From NCBI GenBank assembly GCA_000827495.1, contig KN817590.1, forward strand, positions 89,229 through 153,228: a stretch of DNA of 64,000 nt, in the 5' to 3' direction. Both the position numbers and the translations under genes were made by a program. The notes beneath the pieces are model-generated. The model had not been told where the DNA came from, searched no databases, and saw only the letters and a program-made list of their open reading frames with translations. The stretch's first letter is position 1. Each line of letters begins with the position of its first letter. This document shows positions 57,142-64,000 of this stretch, piece by piece. The stretch comes from Hypholoma sublateritium FD-334 SS-4. Its lineage: Eukaryota > Basidiomycota > Agaricomycetes > Agaricales > Strophariaceae.

Positions 57142-60100
57142 GTTGATAGTCGAAACAGATAAGGGAGATGTTACAAAGAGCGAGTACAGGCTCCTATTCT
57201 TGCTCTGCCTTTTATCAACCTCGCCTATACCATACGGATAGCGGGGTCATTTCTAGCCCACATTATTTGGTCGAGAAGCAGGAGGAGTTATCCCGGCGTT
57301 TCCTGCATTCGAGGCTATCTTTGGTGCATCGGATAGACCGATTCCATCCGCCACAGAGAGTCGAGAATTGCGGATCAAGCGCCTTTGTGGGAGCTCGAAT
57401 CCGCCAAGCACAGTGTTTCTCTCCACGAGAGCATGATGCCAGATTTAGGCTGAAGTGCGGCAGACCAACCCAGCACAGAGGACGCCTATGTCAAATGCGA
57501 CGCGCGTTGCCAGCAGAGTCTCGAAGCTAAGTGCGATCACTTCCAAATCACTTCGGTCTTCAGGCAATCTCCAGATCCTGTAAGAACGGCGTCGTTTCCT
57601 TCTCAGAATTTGGGAGCTGGAGTTCGGGTGTTCCAAGTCTTTAGCTTCAGATGCCGGTGTCATCAAGATGTTATGATGCTCGATACCGTCCCGAACATAT
57701 CCGGGGTTTCTCCTGATTCAGCGTGGGGTTGTGTAGTTGCTCTATCGTTATAGATAAAGTATGAGAGACATGGTGTCAAGCAGTGCAGGTAGAGGAACAA
57801 GATTAGAAACCGTGAGAAATACCTCTCGAGCTTTCAGTGTTGTTTTTCCCGCGGCTCTAATGATGGGCATTGGTTGAGCATTGGTTGGGCATTGGATCGG
57901 CCTGAACTGTCACTCAACACCAGAGGCTCTGCATCCTTTTAAGGTGCCACATTTTGTCCTATCTAGACAGAAAATCTTATGTTTTCGATTAATATTGGAT
58001 GTATAAGCTTTATATGTCGAATGAGTGAATTGAGATGCCATGAGAAGGTCAAGAGAAGGTAGATCAAGTTAAGCATCAATGCATCACAGGCCGTGTGGGT
58101 CACCTGGGGCGCTTTATTTTTGTTAATCGGAAATACCCACCCCTTCTGCCAGTATATAATTGAAGTTTACACTTATCTGTGGGGCAAACGGATGATTTCG
58201 AAGTGCAGTTTGTATTAGTACTTATCATTGTAGTGATTGATACGTCAATGATGTCAAGCCTATGCAAACTTTTATCATGGCTCTGTTCAGTTTCTGTGTA
58301 CTTAATAATACGACAGCATTCTGAATAGTGATTGAAGCCAAATTGATGTCCAATTTGGAGCTCGCCGCCCTGGCATCATGCCTGCAAGGATCGTATCCGC
58401 ATTTGGGCATTTTGACTACATTGAATGGTAAGGCGTCGGGAGGTATTTGAATGGTAGTTACTAGTTTCCTCATGATCAACATACCAGATCTGGTGTCTAC
58501 GTAGCGTACTAGATGGCGATGCGAGATGGCATATTTTTTCTTGCTGCGGTTTGACAACGGTTTGATAGTTTACCACGGCAGCCTTCAAGCCTAACGAAGT
58601 CAAAATACTTTCAAGTTCAGTGAAGAATGCAGCTGTTGAACGCACTCACGTCCTCTCAGTGAAATTCAGTTCCGAAACCCAGGTATTCTATATTTAAGTA
58701 CCACTTGAGCACATGGACGCCCTCCACCAAAATACCAGAGAAGACAACGTAACCGCGCCGCATAGGAAAATCTACCTCGATGCATTAATTTCCGATTTTC
58801 TCCCGAGTCGCAATTGAGCTTCGCAAAGACGCGTCGATGGAAAATTATGGAGAATTCGAATTCCGAAAATCAGCAACCCGGCATTCAACGAAAGAAGATA
58901 ACGAGGTTGTCGAAGCTACGTATACAGAAGGTACTTACAACTAGCAAGTGACACGCGAATTGAATGTGATGCGGTTCCTTGGCTCCGGTGCAGTTTCGAG
59001 GATGGTCCCTCAAAGTGTGAATGGCATACACCGATATTAATTACTACTTCTACTTCTACGCCAATGTCAGATCGCGTTAACGGACTTAGTGGGGACCCAC
59101 ATAGATTATATTGGTATCATACAACGCCTTGAAGATAACCACCACAATGCTAAGACGTGAATGCTTCGGATGTTTGTATGTTGAAATAATTCATGATTGT
59201 GGTACGTTGCTTAAGTCTTCATCTAAGTGACCTATGTTCAAAAAATCATTAGCGTATATGAAATATGCAACTCGAAAGGCACATCTAAAGCCTATGTTCT
59301 GAAAAACTTCAAATGATGATTTCATCTGGAACAGAATCCAAGATCCAACTCGCGGGACCTTGTCCATCAATTTCTGTACCTTCTGGTTAATGTGCGAACT
59401 TTTTCCATTAAGTCAATGAATTCAAGAAGTGACCTCCCTTGACAAAAAATATATTGCATATCGTATCATCCCGCCGGCCTACCAAGTGCGGATGCGATGT
59501 TCACGTGCAGTCAGCCGCAGTGGCACTGGGCGCTAATTTCCGTTTTTGGATGCCGCACCATACTTAATGCACTACGTCAGTCAATTTCCCTCTTTATCAC
59601 CACCACATGCTCACGCATTTCGACAGTGCATCTCCCTCAGGGTACATTTTCTGTCTTCTTTTGAACTCTGAGATGTCCTAGATTTTCTCTTCCTTCTTTT
59701 CAGGCGTTGAGGTCTTCGGTTATATGTAAGCTTGCGGAGCTTTCTGCCATATCTTTTCTCTCCGAGTCGACTATCTGCGCCGCCTTCTTGATACCATGAA
59801 ACGCTGATCCAACCCGAATCCACGGATCAAGTTCATTCGACATCTTACGCAACTTTCGCTCCGTAGAACGCACACCCAAGGACTCGTGGTGTTCGATCGC
59901 ATATACGTACTTTTCTGGCCATCAAGAGGGAGGCTGCGTTCAATTACAAGCACTGAACTTGAATGAATATGATGCGCTAGGATATGGTATGGTCAAAATT
60001 CTTGAATGCTTGTGCCATCATCTCACTGTGTCTGTATTGATGTATATACTCAGAGTACACGCATATATCTAGTCAAAGATCCTTTCGGAGCAGCAATATG

Positions 60101-61454
60101 CATACGGTCGGTGTCTAGACCAGGAAAAACACGAGGTCAGCTCCCCTATCTGCGCATGTTGTACATTCTGTACCCTGATGTTTTTTGCAGCGATAGTACC
60201 AAGAAAGCGCCCGAGAGCCATCTTCCCGCTCCTGTCTGTTCCGAGGCGCGGTGTATATCGATTGAATGAACTCCCTTGGTGTTCCCTTCGCAACAGCTTA
60301 GAGCCTGGTCAGCCGTATCCTCCGAGGAATGAACGACTTCCGATCGCGAGGCTCAGACGAATCGATAGAGCGTGTGTATGTGACGGGCATTACGGTCACT
60401 CCACCGATGCCCGGCATCGAGGTGCATCCTGGCATCTCGGAGCAAAATTTCCGATCGCTTTTTCCGTGGTCCATCCAAAATATAGTCGAATGTCAGGAAG
60501 ATGCGCGTAATGACCGGGATCCTCCAAATGATACCTTCTGTCACTGGAAAATAGAACTTGAATACGAATGATACTGGAGTTGTATGGTACGCTACCAATA
60601 CTCTGCGATTCATGAAACCCTATGCCAATAATGCTTATGCTGTTCAATGAGTCTGAAGGAAACACAATGAATGTATGACATTGCCTTTTCATAAATTGCT
60701 CGCCGCCATGTAAGCCTGTATGCAAATGCACGGATATGCACGGGCAAATCTCTCGCGACATGCATTAACTCACTTTCCTGTCAATCATGCAGTGGTTTTC
60801 ACATTCCACGTTCGCCGGTCTATCAATGCCGAAGTATTTTACGATCTATGTGTGCTCGGAAGATTTCATTGAAGGTACTGCTGTATTATACTGCGCATTC
60901 CGCAATGCATTTTCTGAAATTCAAGGGCTTCAGATAACGTCGAGTCACGGAAGAGGCCGAACGGGACAAGCCCCGAGTATCCGACCTCAAGCCGCCCCTG
61001 CCGTAGATTACCCCACAGACTCTCACTGGTTGTCTGGGTCCCTGCCACCCCAATCGAGGGCCTGTCCCAAGTAAGCATCCTGGGGACATGGTCATCCGAG
61101 CCCTTTTAGAGCCCTTTCCCAAAGGTGGGTAAGACCCGCCAGTATTGTTGCTATATTCATCGATTCTGGCCGTAGAAGGCTCTATTGTTGGCCGTAAACA
61201 AGACAGAGGTATACTTGAAGACCAGCTGAGGAGGCATTGATGAGAGTTGATCGGCTGGATCAGGTAAGGAGTTGCTCGGCTAGGCGCAGAGTTTGATGGC
61301 ACGTGCTGACATGTTGTCCAGCTGATGCCGCAAAGTTGTCGACTCACTCACTCTTGGACTTGTACTCTCCGCCCAGTCCGCCTCGTGTGTGTTCACAGGA
61401 TACCTACTAGGAGCTCGCTGGCCGGATTCCTCCTCCTCTCCTCTCTAAACAACC
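57142..61454. other. Gene-poor interval with unassigned short ORFs
   Basis: Only low-confidence coding signals are visible. A minus frame at 57445-57666 (ILRRKRRRSYRIWRLPEDRS) has protein-like composition. A minus frame at 58376-58645 starts MRSTAAFFTELESILTSLGL. A + frame at 60329-60571 contains RVYVTGITVTPPMPGIEVHP. None shows a known motif or a convincing exon chain. No repeats or RNA genes could be supported. Confidence 0.35.
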
Positions 61455-64000
61455 ATGGCGCCACCTCCACCACCTCCGCTCTGTTTCCCGTTCACAAGCT
61501 CAAAACCTAAGCGACGTCTGTCATGGTCCTCTGAAAACAGATCTCTGCCTCTTCCTCCGCCCCCCCAGGAGAAGGTCGTCCGACATCCGTCTTTCTCTCC
61601 CACGTCCACTCTCACCTCGCGTCCTGCGAGCATAACCTTCCACTCGGATTCTGAAAAGTATGACGAACTCCCATCAACCCTACCTGTGATTCCGAAAGGC
61701 GACAAAGGTCGTCCCAAGCTCGGTCGATCGAACACGATGACGGGTACCAAAAAGTCCACCGCCTCGTCGAAGTGGGGGTATGGGTGGGGCATGGGCATGG
61801 GCAGGAAGGACAAGCAGCGGGAGATAGAGCCGGAGATCGACGAGAAGTCGGGGTCCCAGGTCAATCTACTTTTGCCCACGCAGGCGAACGTCCAGCGGCG
61901 GGATACACGATCGACCCAGGCAAGCCGATCGACACAGCGGACACAGGAGACGCATCGCACGCAGGCTAGCCAGCAGAGCCGAGGCTCGGGCTTGACGCGA
62001 GGGGACACCCAGCGTACGACCAGTAGCCGATCCACGGCCCCCAAACCCCGACCTCCGCTCATGGGCCACGAACTCTACCCTCAAGACTCTACAGCTACCC
62101 TTGTTGGGTCAGCCTTCGAGCGCAAAATCAACGACAACGAATCTATCCGAATCAAGCCCGACACGACGGACCGCCTGGATGAGATGCGACGGCTGATGGG
62201 AAAGGACAATCTGGACTTCTAGTACGCCTCATTGACTCCTGCCGTGTCGCTTCATCTAACCTCTCCCAAAACGCCAGTATCGTCCCAAGCGAGGACGCGC
62301 ATGGATCAGAATATGTTGCTGCAAGTGATAAACGTCGTGAATTCATTTCAGGGTATGGTTTGCTATTTTTGCTCCGGTCGACGTCGTGGGCTGATTGAAG
62401 GCTACTCAGTTTTACAGGGTCCGCCGGGACGGCCATAATTACCCGCAACAATGCGTACATGCTAACGGACTCTCGGTATTGGATCCAAGCGCTAGATGAG
62501 ATGGACCACAACTGGTCGTTGATCAAAGTAGGATCTCAAGGACAGCCTCAGGATTGGATTGAATGGCTCATGGTGCGTGGTTTCGACTTTCGGCTGCCCT
62601 TCACATTTAAACATCTTTCGTACGTACGTAGAGTCGGGTGAAGGATTCACGGATCGGGATTGATGCGCGAATGCTGGCTCACGAAAAGGCGACCCTCATC
62701 AACTCGAAGATCAACTCAGCCTCAGTAAACTCGAAGCTTGTTTATCCACCGCAGAATCTCGTCGATCTTATCTGGGCTGAAAAGCCGACCAAATCGCTTG
62801 AGATGGTCTACATACAATCAACAGAATTTGCAGGTATGAATCGCTTGTCTCGTCGCCGTTGTATTTGTCATCTAAATTGGCTTTCAGGACGCGACGCGAA
62901 ATATAAATTGGCGAAAGTCAGGGAATGGATCAGAGAGCAGCCCCCTACAATGTCGTCTTACTCCAAGGCTGAGCCAACGTTAGCGCAGACGCATGTCGCG
63001 ACTTTGGTAACTTCCCTATCTTGCATAGGTTTGTTGTTTTGCCGTTTTCATAACAGGGTACTGATAATCTCTTTCCCAGCATACACCCTGAATCTGCGTG
63101 GATCTGATATCCCCTACAACCCACTTTTCCACTCCTATCTATTCATCAGCCTCGACAAATCCTACCTCTTCGTGGAGTCTGCGAAACTGCACCCCGACGT
63201 CATTGCATACCTCAATGCTATCGACGTGGAACAACGCAACTACACCGATCTGTGGCCTTTCCTTCGCAGAAGACTATGGGGCGAAGGGAAGGTTCTGATC
63301 GCACCGCAGACGTCATACGCGATCTCGCTCATGCTGACACACGTCCGATACACGGTGGCTCCTTCCTGCATCGAGATGATGATGTCTGTGAAGAACGAGA
63401 CTGAAATTGAGGGCATGAAGAGGGCCTATCTACGTGATGGGGTTTCATATGTGCGTTTCTTTGTCCACTCTATTTCTGAGCTACCTAAAAATAATTTTGG
63501 GTTTAGGTGCGTTTCCTCGCCTGGCTGGACGCCAAACTAGCAGACGGCTACGATATCACAGAGTACGAAGCTGGATTCAGGCTGACGGAATTTAGGCGGA
63601 AGAACAAGCATTTCATGGGCCTGGCGTACGAAAACATTTCTGCGAGCGGTCCCAACGCCGCACTGCCTCACTACTCGCCAAAGAAATCTACCGCAGCCAT
63701 GATCTCACGCGAGTTGCCCTATCTCAAGTGTGTTGCGGCAGTTTGTTTCATTAGCGGAGTGTGTGTTGAACTGACATCTCATTTCCCCAGCGATTCCGGG
63801 GCACAGTACTATGACGGCACCTGTGATACGACGAGGACTGTGCACTTCGGTCGGCCTACGAACGAGATGTGCGAAGCGTACACACGTGTTTTGCAAGGAC
63901 ATGTACGTTTTCCTATCTCTCTCCTCCGGTCCTTTTCTCATTATGGCGTCTTCCAATCGATTGCGCAGATCGCTATCGATACCGCCATTTTCCCAGAGGG
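61455..64000 (+). CDS. Xaa-Pro aminopeptidase with disordered N-terminal extension (partial)
   Basis: Exons 61455-62221, 62278-62352, 62410-62572, 62632-62833, 62888-63028, 63080-63450, 63507-63727, 63791-63902 and 63969 onward are all in phase. The window ends inside the gene. From about residue 235 the protein is a eukaryotic-type aminopeptidase P: LMGKDNLDFYIVPSEDAHGS, FISGFTGSAGTAIITRNNAY, DSRYWIQALDEMD, RIGIDARMLAHEKA, and KNETEIEGMKRAYLRDGV. The metal-binding start of the pita-bread domain is DSGAQYYDGTCDTTRTVHFG; its two Asp ligands are present, and the later His and Glu ligands lie beyond the window. The enzyme removes an N-terminal residue preceding proline. The first 235 residues are Ser/Thr/Gln/Pro-rich and disordered, with a TQASRSTQRTQETHR repeat-like tract, unlike typical family members that start at the aminopeptidase domain. 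Confidence 0.92.

Overview
This window is nuclear DNA of a filamentous basidiomycete, most likely an agaricomycete. Genes are broken by many introns of 43-68 nt that obey the GT...AG rule, with one GC...AG case. The protein families fit: FunK1 fungal protein kinases, DUF3494 ice-binding proteins, a basidiomycete-type seven-helix membrane protein, a sugar MFS transporter and a siderophore acyltransferase. No prokaryotic operons, CRISPR arrays, rRNA or convincing tRNA were seen. Exon boundaries below were worked out by hand from splice sites, reading phase and family alignment. No database search was run.

Layout. 0.4-5.5 kb: an F-box/LRR-like relic, an Arf-like GTPase with a long C-terminal extension (+), and a large Pro/Arg-rich disordered protein (-). 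6.7-7.7 kb: a 980-bp foldback or MITE-like element flanked by a 7-bp target duplication. 7.9-11.7 kb: two tandem, intact, secreted DUF3494 ice-binding protein genes (-) inside a duplicated block of about 1.6 kb. 12-18 kb: gene-poor sequence with one low-confidence ORF and a decayed paralog (Y'). 18-20.7 kb: FunK1 kinase A, with a 237-bp tandem duplication covering its catalytic-loop exon. 21.5-22.5 kb: a Cys-rich protein. 22.6-25.6 kb: a repeat-dense island with two outward-facing PHD-like finger fragments. 27.1-28.7 kb: an APH-type phosphotransferase. 29.6-32.7 kb: paralog Y and two decayed FunK1 copies (B, C). 33.4-34.7 kb: a seven-helix protein. 35-37.5 kb: repeats and relics. 37.6-54 kb: a denser housekeeping part with the siderophore acyltransferase, a disordered cell-cycle-like protein, a SAMHD1-type dNTPase, FunK1 kinase D, Hsp110 (SSE1) and a single-pass membrane protein. 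54.2-57.1 kb: a sugar transporter. 57.2-61.4 kb: mostly unassigned. 61.4 kb to the end: Xaa-Pro aminopeptidase with an unusual disordered N-terminal extension, cut by the window edge.

How it fits together. The left half is accessory in character: tandem duplication of the ice-binding genes, four FunK1 loci of which two are clearly dead, a FunK1 + Y segmental duplication, and repeat islands. The right half is mainly conserved metabolism and proteostasis. The clearest regulatory signal is a pair of perfect ATCWGATAA-type sites flanking a TATA box in front of the siderophore acyltransferase gene. They predict iron repression by a SreA/Fep1/Urbs1-type GATA factor.
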